Of a stretch of 64,000 nucleotides of DNA, positions 48,818 to 59,017 are shown piece after piece (position 1 is the first letter of the stretch; the number at the start of each line of letters is the position of its first letter). The stretch covers positions 1 through 64,000 of the forward strand of contig NZ_JASDDG010000015.1 in NCBI RefSeq assembly GCF_030407495.1. Direction: 5' to 3'. The notes beneath the pieces are model-generated. The model was not told where the DNA came from and searched no databases. It was given only the letters and a program-made list of their open reading frames with translations. The position numbers and the translations under genes were made by a program. Source of the stretch: Arthrobacter sp. APC 3897. Lineage in GTDB: Bacteria; Actinomycetota; Actinomycetes; Actinomycetales; Micrococcaceae.

Positions 48818-49134
48818 TGGACCATCCTGTCACCTGTCCGCCCTGCCGGCACCTGCAGCGATCGGTGCCGCCTCGCACGCAAGCCTCTTCCCGCATCCTC
48901 CGACCTTCAAAGGTTATCCACAATATGGTCGATCACCGTTGAGGCTGACCGGGCTGCGCAGTTCGCTGTAGCAAACAGGGCACAGGGCGCTGACGGAAGA
49001 TTAGGCAGACCATGAAGATTGACCGCACCGAAGAACAAGCCGAAGCAACAGGTGGTGTCTCTGTCCGGGCAGCGCTGGTCTGCTGATGGGCTTCGATTGT
49101 TCCACCCACCCGCCGCTCATTACCGTCTAGCCTG
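48818..49134. other. Intergenic stretch before comEC with no convincing gene
   Basis: 317 bp between the divergent phosphotransferase-like gene and comEC. It holds one DnaA-box-like 9-mer (TTATCCACA, 48914-48922), a 24-codon frame at 49012-49086 without recognisable features, and the second comEA-end repeat just before comEC. Probably part of the inserted segment. Confidence 0.6.
49110..49131. repeat. Direct repeat, copy 2, immediately before comEC
   Basis: Matches 47800-47821 at 20 of 22 positions. It encodes PLITV and a stop in the comEA frame, 4 nt before the comEC ATG, as expected for the end of an ancestral adjacent comEA. Confidence 0.85.
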
Positions 49135-51978
49135 ATGATGGACGGGAGCGGATCCGCCGGTGAAGCGGCATCAGAGCCTCAGCCTCCTCCGCGGATCGGA
49201 CGGACTGCCGGACAGGAGCGCGGATGGCACCGGTACACGGCCGCGGCGCTGCGGGGGAATGTTCAACCCGGCAACGGCACCGATACCTCTGAGACCGATA
49301 CATCCGTGCGTTCCGGGCCGGGACAGGCACTGAATCCGGGGCAGCCTGGCAGTCACCGGCATTCGGCGGCGAACCAGCCCGCGGCGCCTCCGCACGGTAG
49401 CCTTGCTGCCCGGGTCAAAGCGGTGGGAGAGCGGGTCCGAGCCCTGGTACCGCAAAGACCCGTCGACGCAGGGATTCATCCGCTGCTGGAGTTTCGGCTG
49501 GTGCCGGTTGCAGCGGCATCGTGGGCCGCTGCCGTCCTGGCGGTGCGGGTCTCCGGCGGTGAAGCGGCAATGCTCGGGATCATCTTGGCTTTTTGCTCAA
49601 TCGTCCTTTTGGTCCCGGCACTGCGGCGGATGAGAAAACAAGGGGACCGGGGTCGGAAGTTCGCCGGGATGTTTGCCCGCGCGGCCGCGGTTCCCCTCGC
49701 CGCCGCAGCACTGGTCTGTGTTTGTGCCGGCATCCTGACCGCGGAACGAACGGCCGGACCGGTCGCATCAGCCATCGCCGAAGGCAGGACGGTCACCGGC
49801 GAGTTCCGAGCCTCCACGGATGCCCGCGCGGTGGCGGCCGACCGCTTCAGCGGCGGTTCCCGGTACATCACCGAGGCCGTCCTTCAGCAGGCCACGAGCG
49901 GCGGTCAGCGGTTCTCCGCTGCCGCCACGGTTTTGGTGATCGGGGGCAGCGGCTACGAGGAGGTGCAGCTTGGCGACCGGTTCACCGCCGCCGGATCACT
50001 GCAGGCCACTGAAGCCGGTGAGCGCTCAGTGGCACTGCTGTATGCCAACGGCAGGCCCGAGGTGGAAACAGCCGGCGGCTGGTACGGCGAAACGGCGCGC
50101 ATCCGCCGCACCTTTTCCGCTGCGGCGGGTGAACACGCCGGTGTCACCGGCGAGGATGCAGCAGGTCTGTTGCCCGGGATGGTTCTGGGGGACCGCAGCA
50201 CCCTGGACGATGCGGTGGAAACAGCCATGAAGAACACCGGACTCACCCATATCACCGCTGTCTCCGGAGCCAACTGCGGCTACTTATTGGCCTTCGTCTT
50301 CCTGCTGGCGCGCGCTGTCAGGCTGCCGCGGGGCTGGGCCGCTGCAGCCGGGGTAGCGGCCCTGTTGGCATTCGTGCTGGTGGTGCGTCCCGACGCCAGT
50401 GTCCTGAGAGCTGCGGTCATGGGCAGCCTGGGGACCATCGCCGTCCTGTCCGGACGGGGCAAGCTGCCGGCGGCCCTGTTGTGTCTTTCCATCACGGTCC
50501 TGCTGGCCGTGGATCCCTGGCTCAGCGGAAGCTACGCCTTCATCCTCTCTGTGCTGGCCACCTCCGGGCTGATCCTGTTGGGTCCGCGGCTGACGGAGCT
50601 GCTGTCCAGAAGGCTGCCCTGGCCGCTGGCAGCAGCGCTGGCCGTGCCGATGGCGGCACAGTTCTTCTGTTCACCGGTCCTGGTGCTCCTGCAGCCGCAG
50701 GTGCCGGCGTTCTCCCTGCCCGCCAACGTGGCAGTGGCGCCCGTCGTGCCGCTGGTCACGGTGGTCGGAATGCTGGCGGCTGTCCTCGCGGCCACCGTTC
50801 CGGTTGCCGCCGGACCGTTCGTGCTCATTTCCGGTGCGGGTGCGGCCTGGACGGCAGGGGTGGCCCGCTTCTTTGACGGGCTTCCCGGTGCATTGGTGCC
50901 GTGGCCCTCCGGTGCGGCGGGCGTAATCCTGATGGTGCTGGCTGCCGGTGCCGGTGTCTGGCTCCTGTGGCGTTTTGGACCGCCGGGGAATGCAGCGCAG
51001 CCGCCCCGCGCTGAACCTGCGGGTACTGAACCTGCGGGTACTGGGCCCGCGGGCTCTGCAGCCGTGAGCACCAGGCCTGTGCGGCCACACCGGCACTGGG
51101 CCGTTGCTGCAGCCCTGTTGCTGCTGCCGGCCGCCGCGGCTGCCGCCTGGCTCCAGTTGCGTCCTGGTCCGGCGCCCTCTGGATGGATGGCCGCTGTCTG
51201 TGACGTCGGCCAGGGAGACGGGCTGGTGGTGCGGACGGCGGCACACCGTGCCGTGGTGATTGACGCCGGTCCTGACCCGGACGTCATGGACAACTGCCTC
51301 AAGCGGCTGGAGGTGGACACCGTAGACCTGTTCATCCTCTCCCATGCCCACCTGGACCATTACGGAGGAGCTGAAGGTGTGCTGCGGGGCAGGGAGGTGA
51401 ACCATGTTGCCTATTCGACGGCCAAAGAAGCTCTTCCCGGATCCCTGCGGATGGTGCTGGAAGGCTCCGGAGCCGAACTGACGCGGCTGACCGAAGGGAT
51501 GGCGTCTCGGGCCGGCACAGTGGACTGGGAGGTGCTGTGGCCTCCCGCCCGGAGAAAAGAGGCCAATGAAAACGATGCCAGTTCGGTGATTCTGGTGACA
51601 ATGGACTCACCGGCCGAACCTGTGCCGGGAGAGCCACACGGGTCCGGCGTCACGATGCTATTCACCGGAGACATCGAAGAGGGTGCATCGGATGCCCTGC
51701 TGTCCCGGCATGCCTGGCTGCGCGACGCAGGAGTGGATGTGTTGAAAGTGCCCCACCATGGTGCCCGCAACGGCGGTACGGCGCTGATCGAGGAACTAAA
51801 CCCGCGCCTGGCGCTGATCTCCGTTGGCGCCGGCAATGAGTACGGACATCCGTCGCCGGAGATTTTGGAAGGGTTGAGGGGTTCCGGGACCGCTGTCGTG
51901 CGCACTGATGAACTCGGCCCCGTCACTTTGGAGACGGACGGATCGTTGCTGTCATGGGTTCGCATGGACGGGCATTAG
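49135..51978 (+). CDS. comEC: ComEC/Rec2 DNA-uptake channel protein
   Basis: A 947-residue protein for single-stranded DNA transport across the membrane. Residues 1-110 are polar and poorly conserved-looking. Hydrophobic helices begin near 120. The Competence domain includes GLLPGMVLGDRSTLDDAV and TGLTHITAVSGANCGYLLAF, and more helices run to about residue 680. A C-terminal metallo-beta-lactamase domain has DVGQGDGLVV and ILSHAHLDHYGGAEGV. ATG 49135/49138 lacks a Shine-Dalgarno, so a later start is possible. In most relatives comEC follows comEA directly. Confidence 0.92.
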   Translation: MMDGSGSAGEAASEPQPPPRIGRTAGQERGWHRYTAAALRGNVQPGNGTDTSETDTSVRSGPGQALNPGQPGSHRHSAANQPAAPPHGSLAARVKAVGERVRALVPQRPVDAGIHPLLEFRLVPVAAASWAAAVLAVRVSGGEAAMLGIILAFCSIVLLVPALRRMRKQGDRGRKFAGMFARAAAVPLAAAALVCVCAGILTAERTAGPVASAIAEGRTVTGEFRASTDARAVAADRFSGGSRYITEAVLQQATSGGQRFSAAATVLVIGGSGYEEVQLGDRFTAAGSLQATEAGERSVALLYANGRPEVETAGGWYGETARIRRTFSAAAGEHAGVTGEDAAGLLPGMVLGDRSTLDDAVETAMKNTGLTHITAVSGANCGYLLAFVFLLARAVRLPRGWAAAAGVAALLAFVLVVRPDASVLRAAVMGSLGTIAVLSGRGKLPAALLCLSITVLLAVDPWLSGSYAFILSVLATSGLILLGPRLTELLSRRLPWPLAAALAVPMAAQFFCSPVLVLLQPQVPAFSLPANVAVAPVVPLVTVVGMLAAVLAATVPVAAGPFVLISGAGAAWTAGVARFFDGLPGALVPWPSGAAGVILMVLAAGAGVWLLWRFGPPGNAAQPPRAEPAGTEPAGTGPAGSAAVSTRPVRPHRHWAVAAALLLLPAAAAAAWLQLRPGPAPSGWMAAVCDVGQGDGLVVRTAAHRAVVIDAGPDPDVMDNCLKRLEVDTVDLFILSHAHLDHYGGAEGVLRGREVNHVAYSTAKEALPGSLRMVLEGSGAELTRLTEGMASRAGTVDWEVLWPPARRKEANENDASSVILVTMDSPAEPVPGEPHGSGVTMLFTGDIEEGASDALLSRHAWLRDAGVDVLKVPHHGARNGGTALIEELNPRLALISVGAGNEYGHPSPEILEGLRGSGTAVVRTDELGPVTLETDGSLLSWVRMDGH

Positions 51979-52083
51979 GCTGTCGCAGCCTCCAAACGCA
52001 AGGTGCCCGCGGAAGCCGGCAGGTAATGTTGGAGTGTTCCCAAACGTCGTCCCGCTCGTTCTCATCCCAGGAGTCTGTTCGCT

Positions 52084-53121
52084 GTGAATCCGGCCGTCCC
52101 GTCCGCTAGGCGAAGCACCGCAAAATCCGGCGGCAAGTCCGCGGGGAAGATTGTCTCCTGGCGCGAGGCGGAACCCGCGCCGGTGGTACTGCTGAGCGGC
52201 CCCGAAGACTACCTGGCCGGACGCGCCATGGAACGGATCCGTGCCTCGCTGCGGCAGGACCAGCCGGACACGGAAATTGTCCGTCTGGACGCGGCAACCT
52301 ACGCCGCGGGTGAACTGATGCTGCATTCAAGCCCGTCGCTCTTCGGTGAGGCCAAACTCATCGAGGCCTCGAACCTGGCGGCCATGAATGATGAGTTCCT
52401 GACCGACACCCTCGCGTACCTCGCGGATACCGCCCCCGACACGGTGCTGGTTCTGAGTCACGGAGGCGGCAACCGCGGCAAAAAGCTCCTGGACGCGGTT
52501 AAAGCGTCCGGGGCGCCGGTGGTGGAGTGCCAGCCGTTCAAGAAGGACGCTGAGAAGCTGGACTTTGTGGCCCAGGAATTCAAAGCAGCCCGGCGCCGGA
52601 TCGACCCCGCTGCCTCCCGCGCCCTGGTTGCCGCGGTGGGCTCCAAGCTGGCGGATCTGGCGGCCGCCTGCCGGCAGCTGATCAACGATGCCTCCGGGGA
52701 AATCAGCGAAGAGCTTGTCGAGAAGTATTACGGCGGGCGGGTGGAGGCCACCGCCTTCAAGGTGGCCGACGCAGCACTGGCCGGACGAGGCGGACAGGCC
52801 CTGTCGATGTTGCGCCATGCCCTGGACACCGGCGTGGATCCCGTCCCTCTGGTGGGCGCGCTGGCCATGAAGGTCCGGGCTGTGGCCAAGGTGGCGAACC
52901 TGCGCGGCTCCTCAGCTTCCATGGCGAAGGAACTGGGCATGGCCCCGTGGCAGGTGGACCAGGCGCGGCGCGACGCCCAGCACTGGTCCCAGGAATCCCT
53001 GATCAAGGCCGTGCAGGTGCTGGCCGAGGCCGATGCGCAGGTCAAGGGCGCCGGCCGCGATCCCATATACGCCGTAGAGCACGCGGTAACCGTGATTTCG
53101 CTGGCTGCGGCCGGACGCTGA
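52084..53121 (+). CDS. holA: DNA polymerase III delta subunit
   Basis: A 345-residue clamp-loader subunit that opens the beta clamp. VVLLSGPEDYLAGRAMERIRA starts the AAA+-like domain I; SSPSLFGEAKLIEASNL is typical of delta. The C-terminal collar has AFKVADAALAGRGGQALSMLRHALDTG and LGMAPWQVDQARRDA. GTG 52084 is used; a basic Lys/Gly-rich leader of about 20 residues precedes the fold. Located after comEA-comEC as in many Gram-positives. Confidence 0.92.
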   Translation: MNPAVPSARRSTAKSGGKSAGKIVSWREAEPAPVVLLSGPEDYLAGRAMERIRASLRQDQPDTEIVRLDAATYAAGELMLHSSPSLFGEAKLIEASNLAAMNDEFLTDTLAYLADTAPDTVLVLSHGGGNRGKKLLDAVKASGAPVVECQPFKKDAEKLDFVAQEFKAARRRIDPAASRALVAAVGSKLADLAAACRQLINDASGEISEELVEKYYGGRVEATAFKVADAALAGRGGQALSMLRHALDTGVDPVPLVGALAMKVRAVAKVANLRGSSASMAKELGMAPWQVDQARRDAQHWSQESLIKAVQVLAEADAQVKGAGRDPIYAVEHAVTVISLAAAGR

Positions 53122-53153
53122 CCTGCCCCGGCTGAAGCCCGCCGGTTAAAGCA

Positions 53154-53184
53154 GTCTGGCCGGCCCCAAGGGGACCGGCCAGAC
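53154..53184. terminator. Bidirectional hairpin between holA and rpsT
   Basis: A perfect 10-bp stem (53154-53163 with 53175-53184) enclosing CCCCAAGGGG-like pairs, between convergent holA and rpsT. Confidence 0.75.
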
Positions 53185-53211
53185 CGATAAGACTAAAGCA
53201 AGAACAACAGC

Positions 53212-53472
53212 TTAGAGCGCGTTGACCTTCTTGGAGATGGCCGACTTGCGGTTGGCGGCATTGTTCTTGTGGATAACACCCTTGCTGACAGCCTTGTCCA
53301 GCTTGCGGCTGGCAGTGGCCACTGCTGCGACTGCTGCATCCTTGTCGCTGGCCTTCACGGCAGCGTCAACGGAGCGGATTGCGGTCTTCAGCTCGGACTT
53401 CACCGAGTTGTTACGCATGCGCGCCTTCTCGTTGGTGAGGATGCGCTTCTTCTGGGACTTAATATTGGCCAC
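53212..53472 (-). CDS. rpsT: 30S ribosomal protein S20
   Basis: An 86-residue basic helical 16S rRNA-binding protein. It reads [20 protein letters not shown], has the central [14 protein letters not shown] helix, and ends [20 protein letters not shown] 53472 has an AAAGAGAG ribosome binding site. Monocistronic, convergent with holA. Confidence 0.96.
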   Translation of the reverse strand: MANIKSQKKRILTNEKARMRNNSVKSELKTAIRSVDAAVKASDKDAAVAAVATASRKLDKAVSKGVIHKNNAANRKSAISKKVNAL

Positions 53473-53709
53473 TTATATAAACTCTCTTTGTATTGCGGAC
53501 TTGGTCGGTGAGGGAATTTCAGCCCAGACATTGACTGAGCGGCGTGGGGATACCGTAATGGCGCCTGAACTGAAGTGCCCGTCGACCTGCGCGGACACAC
53601 AGCAATAAATGTTAGCAGAACTTGGCCTCGAAGGCCCATTGGCGGGGTCCAGGCCCCGACGGCGGAGCTTTCCCCGGGCGTGCGCCCCGGGTCTGCGGGA
53701 CGCGGGACA

Positions 53710-54273
53710 TCAGTTTTGGGCCGAAAACCTTGAGGCGACGCGCTGAAACGCTGCGGCGGGCAGAACCGCCCCCTGCCGCCTGATGGTGGCCGGATCCAGC
53801 TGCAGCACGCGGTCCAGCTTAACCTCACTCGGCCGGCCCCGGCTGTCCCAGGGGCCGGTGCCAACATCCACGTAGTCCGGATCGGACTCCCGGCCGTTGT
53901 TGCGGTCGCGGGTGGTCATCATGAGGGCGAGCAGCCGGGAGCCGCTGCGGCCAATCAGCAGCACCGGGCGGTCCTTGCCCTGGGAATAGTCGTCCTCATA
54001 GGGAACCCAGGCCCACACCACTTCGCCGGGATCGGGAGATCCGTCCGGGGACGGGGCGTAAACGGGAGTGACTTTTCCCCGGTAGTCCCCGGGATAGGCG
54101 GATGACCTGGACGCCGGCTTGGGAGCAGCCGTCCTGCTGCGGGCGGCGGGGGCTCCGGCACTGGAGCGGTGCGGCTTGCGTGCGGTTCGGGAACCGGAGC
54201 CGGCTGCGGGACGCGTCAGCAGGCGGATGGCCGTGCGGGCCAGGGAAAGAAAGGATCGGTTGGAGAAGGACAT
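53710..54273 (-). CDS. Orphan PemK/MazF-fold protein
   Basis: A 187-residue protein with a basic, Arg/Ser/Ala-rich N-terminus (about 1-60) and a C-terminal MazF/PemK-like barrel. PGEVVWAWVPYEDDYSQGKDRPVLLIGR is the characteristic PGDVV-W...KxRPVLVI pattern, and LLALMMTTRDRNN the following strand. No antitoxin gene is adjacent, so it may not be a classical toxin. ATG 54273 has GGAGAAGGAC just upstream. A GC-rich hairpin (53672-53691) lies after its stop. Confidence 0.82.
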   Translation of the reverse strand: MSFSNRSFLSLARTAIRLLTRPAAGSGSRTARKPHRSSAGAPAARSRTAAPKPASRSSAYPGDYRGKVTPVYAPSPDGSPDPGEVVWAWVPYEDDYSQGKDRPVLLIGRSGSRLLALMMTTRDRNNGRESDPDYVDVGTGPWDSRGRPSEVKLDRVLQLDPATIRRQGAVLPAAAFQRVASRFSAQN

Positions 54274-54447
54274 GAGCCCACGCTAATACGTTCTGCGGTT
54301 CCAGCGCGGGCTGGCATTCGTGGGAGACTGTTAATTCAGCAGTTAAAACCACCAGGAAAAACGATGAACCGAGCCTTGTCCGGTTCCGGCACGCGGCCTG
54401 CGCCGCAGCCGCCGTGAAGTCCTGTGAACAGTAAAGGAACCGCCACA

Positions 54448-56301
54448 GTGTCACCTATGGCCCGCTTCTCACCGGTGCCTGCCGCGACGGATCCGGCGAT
54501 CATCAGAAATTTCTGCATCATCGCCCACATCGACCACGGCAAGTCCACCCTGGCCGACCGCATGCTCCAGTCCACCGGCGTCGTCGAGCACCGGAACATG
54601 AAGGCCCAGTATCTGGACCGCATGGACATTGAGCGCGAACGCGGCATCACCATCAAGTCGCAGGCCGTGCGCATGCCGTGGGAGCTCGACGGCGAGTCCT
54701 ACGCCCTGAACATGATCGACACCCCGGGCCACGTGGACTTCACCTACGAGGTTTCCCGTTCCCTGGCCGCGTGCGAAGGCGCCGTGCTGCTGGTGGACGC
54801 AGCCCAGGGCATTGAGGCCCAGACGCTGGCCAACCTCTACCTGGCGATGGAGAACGACCTCACCATCATTCCGGTCCTGAACAAGATCGACCTCCCGGCG
54901 GCGCAGCCGGAGAAGTACGCCGAGGAGCTGGCAAAGCTGATCGGCGGCGATCCGGAGGACGTCCTGCGTGTCTCCGGCAAGACCGGCGTGGGCGTCGAAG
55001 ACCTGCTGGACCAGATCGTCCGGGAGATTCCTGCTCCGGTGGGCGATCCCAATGCTCCCGCCCGTGCCATGATTTTCGACTCCGTGTATGACACCTACCG
55101 CGGCGTTGTCACCTATGTGCGTGTGGTGGACGGCAAGCTCTCGCCGCGCGAACGCATCCAGATGATGTCCACCCGGGCCAGCCACGAGCTGCTCGAAATC
55201 GGTGTCAGCTCCCCGGAACCCACACCGTCCAAGGGCCTTGGCGTCGGCGAGGTGGGCTACCTGATCACCGGTGTGAAGGACGTGCGCCTGTCCAAGGTTG
55301 GTGACACCGTCACCAACCTGGCCAAGCCGGCCTCCGAATCGCTGCCCGGTTACGCCGATCCCAAGCCCATGGTCTTCTCCGGCCTGTATCCCATCGACGG
55401 CGCCGATTACCCGGTACTGCGCGACGCCCTGGAAAAGCTCATGCTCAACGACGCCGCGCTGGTTTACGAGCCCGAGACATCGGCGGCGCTCGGCTTCGGC
55501 TTCCGCGTGGGCTTCCTGGGCCTGCTGCACCTGGAAATCACCCGGGAGCGCCTGGAGCGCGAGTACAACCTGGACCTGATCTCCACCGCGCCCAACGTGG
55601 AGTATGAGGTGACGCTTGAGGACAAGAAGGTGGTCACGGTCACCAACCCCAGCGAGTACCCCGAAGGCAAGATCAAAGAGGTCCGCGAGCCGATGGTTTC
55701 GGCCACGATCCTGGCCCCGAATGAATTTGTCGGCGCCATCATGGAGCTGTGCCAGGCCCGGCGCGGCGTCCTGGGCGGCATGGATTACCTTTCCGAGGAC
55801 CGGGTGGAGATCCGGTACCGCCTGCCGCTGGCCGAGATTGTCTTCGACTTCTTCGACATTCTCAAATCCAAGACCCGCGGCTACGCCTCGCTGGACTGGA
55901 AGGCCGACGGCGAACAGGTTGCCGACCTGGTTAAGGTGGACATCCTGCTGCAGGGCGAACAGGTGGATGCGTTCAGCTCCATCACGCACAAGGACAAGGC
56001 CTACTCCTACGGTGTCATGATGACGGGCAAGCTGCGCGAACTCATTCCCCGCCAGCAGTTTGAGGTCCCCATCCAGGCGGCCATCGGCTCCCGCATCATT
56101 GCCCGCGAATCCATCCGCGCCATCCGCAAGGATGTGCTGGCCAAGTGCTACGGCGGTGACATCAGCCGTAAGCGCAAGCTGCTGGAAAAGCAGAAGGAAG
56201 GCAAGAAGCGCATGAAGATGGTGGGCCGCGTGGAAGTTCCGCAGGAAGCCTTCGTGGCCGCACTTTCCTCCGACGAGTCCAAGGATAAAGCCAAGAAGTG
56301 A
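54448..56301 (+). CDS. lepA: Elongation factor 4
   Basis: A 617-residue translational GTPase that acts on stalled or mis-translocated ribosomes. [17 protein letters not shown] is the G1 loop, [12 protein letters not shown] switch [14 protein letters not shown]3 and [10 protein letters not shown]4. The C-terminal LepA-specific domain ends near [19 protein letters not shown] 54448 is used because AAAGGA lies 9 nt upstream and the protein then starts [14 protein letters not shown] 54424 precedes that site. The stop overlaps hemW by 4 nt. Confidence 0.96.
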   Translation: MSPMARFSPVPAATDPAIIRNFCIIAHIDHGKSTLADRMLQSTGVVEHRNMKAQYLDRMDIERERGITIKSQAVRMPWELDGESYALNMIDTPGHVDFTYEVSRSLAACEGAVLLVDAAQGIEAQTLANLYLAMENDLTIIPVLNKIDLPAAQPEKYAEELAKLIGGDPEDVLRVSGKTGVGVEDLLDQIVREIPAPVGDPNAPARAMIFDSVYDTYRGVVTYVRVVDGKLSPRERIQMMSTRASHELLEIGVSSPEPTPSKGLGVGEVGYLITGVKDVRLSKVGDTVTNLAKPASESLPGYADPKPMVFSGLYPIDGADYPVLRDALEKLMLNDAALVYEPETSAALGFGFRVGFLGLLHLEITRERLEREYNLDLISTAPNVEYEVTLEDKKVVTVTNPSEYPEGKIKEVREPMVSATILAPNEFVGAIMELCQARRGVLGGMDYLSEDRVEIRYRLPLAEIVFDFFDILKSKTRGYASLDWKADGEQVADLVKVDILLQGEQVDAFSSITHKDKAYSYGVMMTGKLRELIPRQQFEVPIQAAIGSRIIARESIRAIRKDVLAKCYGGDISRKRKLLEKQKEGKKRMKMVGRVEVPQEAFVAALSSDESKDKAKK

Positions 56302-57530
56302 CACCCAGCGCATTACCCCTCGGAGACCCGGCTCCCGCCGACGGTCTCCTGCCCGCCCAGGCTGCGGACGGAGCAGCGGACCGGAAGTTTGGTCTGTATG
56401 TCCACATCCCGTTCTGTTCCGTCCGCTGCGGCTACTGCGACTTCAATACCTACACCGCCACGGAGCTGGGCGGCGGTGCCTCGCAGGCTGCCTACGGCGG
56501 CACAGCGGAGCAGGAAGTGCGCTTCGCCGCCCGTGCGCTGAAGGCATCGGGTCTTCCGGACCGGAAGATGGGAACCGTGTTCTTCGGCGGCGGCACCCCC
56601 ACCCTGCTGCCCGCGGAGGACCTCGCAGGGATCCTGAAAACCGCCGTCGATATGTGGGGCCTGGAACCGGGGGCCGAGGTCACCACCGAAGCCAACCCCG
56701 ATTCGGTCACCCCCGCCTCGCTGCAGTTGCTGGCAGACGCCGGCTTCACCCGGGTGTCCTTCGGCATGCAGTCCGCGGTGCCGCACGTGCTCGCAGTGCT
56801 GGATCGCACGCACACGCCGTCGCGGGTTCCCGAGGCCGTGAAATGGGCGCGCGACGCCGGCCTGAAGGTGAGTGTTGACCTGATCTACGGCACGCCGGGG
56901 GAGTCCCTGGCGGACTGGGAAATCTCCGTCAAGGAGGCCCTAAGCTACGAGCCGGACCACATTTCGGCCTACGCCCTGATCATTGAGGACGGGACCAAGC
57001 TCGCCGCCCGGATGCGGCGCGGTGAAGTCCCGCCGATCGACGACGACGACCACGCGGACAAATACCTGCTTGCCGACGAACTGATGACCGCCGCCGGACT
57101 GTCCTGGTATGAAGTGAGCAACTGGGCACGCACCCCCGCGGACCAGTGCCGGCACAACCTGGCCTACTGGCGCAGCGACGACTGGTGGGGCATCGGGCCG
57201 GGGGCCCATTCCCATGCCGGCGGCGTGCGCTGGTGGAACGCCAAGCACCCCACCGCGTATGCGCAGCGGCTCGCCGCCGGGGAGTCACCCGCCGTCGGAC
57301 GCGAAACCCTCGACGCCGAAACCCGGTACGTGGAAGACGTCATGCTGCGCACCCGGCTGGCCGAAGGCCTGGAGCTGTCCCGGCTCAAGGATTCCGGCCG
57401 GCTCGCCGTGGCCGGGTTGATGGCCGACGGCCTGGTGGATCCGCACGCGGCGCTGGCGGGCCGCGTGCTGCTGACGTCCAAGGGCCGCCTGCTGGCGGAC
57501 GCCGTCGTCCGCCGCCTGCTTCCGGACTAG
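56298..57530 (+). CDS. hemW: Radical SAM heme chaperone HemW (coproporphyrinogen III oxidase-like)
   Basis: A 410-residue radical SAM protein. The 4Fe-4S motif is C40-x3-C44-x2-C47 in [31 protein letters not shown] and TTEANPDSV bind SAM, and the HemN-type C-terminal domain follows. HemW proteins are heme chaperones rather than true oxygen-independent oxidases; the CNxC-type extra cysteine of HemN is absent. GTG 56298 overlaps the lepA stop (GTGA). Confidence 0.92.
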   Translation: MTPSALPLGDPAPADGLLPAQAADGAADRKFGLYVHIPFCSVRCGYCDFNTYTATELGGGASQAAYGGTAEQEVRFAARALKASGLPDRKMGTVFFGGGTPTLLPAEDLAGILKTAVDMWGLEPGAEVTTEANPDSVTPASLQLLADAGFTRVSFGMQSAVPHVLAVLDRTHTPSRVPEAVKWARDAGLKVSVDLIYGTPGESLADWEISVKEALSYEPDHISAYALIIEDGTKLAARMRRGEVPPIDDDDHADKYLLADELMTAAGLSWYEVSNWARTPADQCRHNLAYWRSDDWWGIGPGAHSHAGGVRWWNAKHPTAYAQRLAAGESPAVGRETLDAETRYVEDVMLRTRLAEGLELSRLKDSGRLAVAGLMADGLVDPHAALAGRVLLTSKGRLLADAVVRRLLPD

Positions 57531-57576
57531 CCCCTGAACGAGCGCCGCCTGGCACCGTGCCGGCAAAACGCGCGTG

Positions 57577-58005
57577 CTACGGGATGCGGCGCAGGTTCAG
57601 CGGGTAGCGGTACGGCCGGCCGCGGTTGCACTCGATGCCGGCGATCACTGAGGACACCGCGATGGCAACCCACAGCAGGGCGTTTGTGATCGCAAAGACC
57701 CAGCCGATCACCGGAATGAAGGACAGCAGCCAGGCCACCATGGCAATGATGGTGGGGGGAAGCGTGAAGTTCAGCGCTTCCTTGGACTCCTGGGCCGTGA
57801 ACGGGCCGCGGTCGCGGAACACCAAGTAGATGATCAACGAGGGGATGAAGCCCAGAATGCCGCCGAAATGCGCCATGGTGGCCCACTGGCGATCCTCGGA
57901 AGCGGTGAGGGGCAGCGCGTTGGCCGGTGCGCCCTGATAGGGCGGACGCTGGCCCGGAGCCCGGTCGTCGGGGCGGTGCTGGTCATTCTGACGGATGTTC
58001 GACAC
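57577..58005 (-). CDS. DUF4870 family membrane protein
   Basis: A 142-residue protein with a polar, Pro/Gln-rich N-terminus and three hydrophobic helices. SEDRQWATMAHFGGILGFIPSLI, FTAQESKEALNFTL and the last helix with WVAIAVSSVIAGIEC match DUF4870. GTG 58005 has AAAAGGAA upstream. Function unknown. Convergent with hemW. Confidence 0.88.
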   Translation of the reverse strand: MSNIRQNDQHRPDDRAPGQRPPYQGAPANALPLTASEDRQWATMAHFGGILGFIPSLIIYLVFRDRGPFTAQESKEALNFTLPPTIIAMVAWLLSFIPVIGWVFAITNALLWVAIAVSSVIAGIECNRGRPYRYPLNLRRIP

Positions 58006-58174
58006 TGCTGTTTCCTTTTGACTCTGGACGCCTGGGTCTTGCCTTGCGGGGCACGCGCTGTGACTCCCGGTGCCCGGAGAATCGGTGCGGATCCAGGCCG
58101 TCCGGCTGCTGCATATCTCATCTAGGTTACTGGCTGGAAGACCCCCAGCCCGCAACGGCGCGGCGGTGCAGCCG

Positions 58175-59017
58175 CTAAGGCACGGTGAGGAAGTCAATAA
58201 CTTCCTCCACCCGGCCCAGCAGCGACGGCTCCAAATCAGCATACGAGCTGACGCTGCCCAACAGTTTTTTCCAGCCGACGGCAACATCGGTGTGGTCCCG
58301 GTGCGGCCAGCCGAGGCCTTTGAGGATGCCCGTTTTCCAGTCCTCGTGGCGGGGTACCACGGGCCAGGCAGCCAGGCCGATGGTCTGCGGCTTAATGGCC
58401 TGCCAGACGTCCACATACGGGTGGCCCACAATCAGCACATTGCCGCGGGCGCCGGGAACGGCCATGGCTTCGGCGGCAATCCGGGATTCCTTGGAGCCGG
58501 AGACCAAATGGTCCACCAGGATGCCCAGCCGGCGTCCGGGGCCCGGGCTGAACTCCCGCACCGCTGAATACAGGTCATCCACTCCGTGCAGGGGCTCGAC
58601 GACGATTCCCTCCACACGCAGGTCGTCGCCCCACACCTTTTCCACCAGCTCGGCGTCGTGCTTGCCTTCCACCCAGATACGGCTGGCCCTGGCGGTGCGC
58701 GCCCGGACGTTATCCACCCGGACGGAACCCGACGCTGTCCGGCGGGACGCAGGGGCCGCAGCTTTGACGGCAGGAACCACCTCCACCGGCTCGCCGTCCA
58801 CAAGGAACCCGAACCCCAGCTCGAAGGATTTTGTCTTGCCGCGCCGGTCCTCCAGGACCATCAGGTGCAGGCCCCCGGACTTCTCGACCCGCACCACGGC
58901 GCCAACCCAGCCGCTCTGCACGTCTTCAAGCACGAGCCCGATCTCGGCGGGCACTGCGGGCAACACCCGCCGGGCAGGGGCGGTGATGTCCTGCGGGCCC
59001 CACGAAAAATTCGACAC
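58175..59017 (-). CDS. DUF3097 family protein with Toprim-like motifs
   Basis: A 280-residue soluble protein starting MSNFSWGPQDI. N-terminal beta-rich part (GLVLEDVQSGWVGAVVRVEK), then IWVEGKHDAELVEKVWGDDLR, LGILVDHLVSGSKES and VLIVGHPYVDVWQAI. The E-G-K-H-D and V-D-H-L-V-S-G-S segments look like the Glu and Asp motifs of Toprim nucleases/primases, which I infer only from reading. GTG 59017 has GAGG upstream. A conserved actinobacterial protein; divergent from hrcA. Confidence 0.8.
   Translation of the reverse strand: MSNFSWGPQDITAPARRVLPAVPAEIGLVLEDVQSGWVGAVVRVEKSGGLHLMVLEDRRGKTKSFELGFGFLVDGEPVEVVPAVKAAAPASRRTASGSVRVDNVRARTARASRIWVEGKHDAELVEKVWGDDLRVEGIVVEPLHGVDDLYSAVREFSPGPGRRLGILVDHLVSGSKESRIAAEAMAVPGARGNVLIVGHPYVDVWQAIKPQTIGLAAWPVVPRHEDWKTGILKGLGWPHRDHTDVAVGWKKLLGSVSSYADLEPSLLGRVEEVIDFLTVP

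Noticed and set aside
48914-48922. Perfect DnaA-box-like 9-mer TTATCCACA
   Set aside because: Single copy with no cluster, no dnaA/dnaN nearby and no AT-rich unwinding region; not an origin.
49012-49086. 24-codon frame before comEC
   Set aside because: No ribosome binding site, no recognisable sequence and no evidence of conservation.
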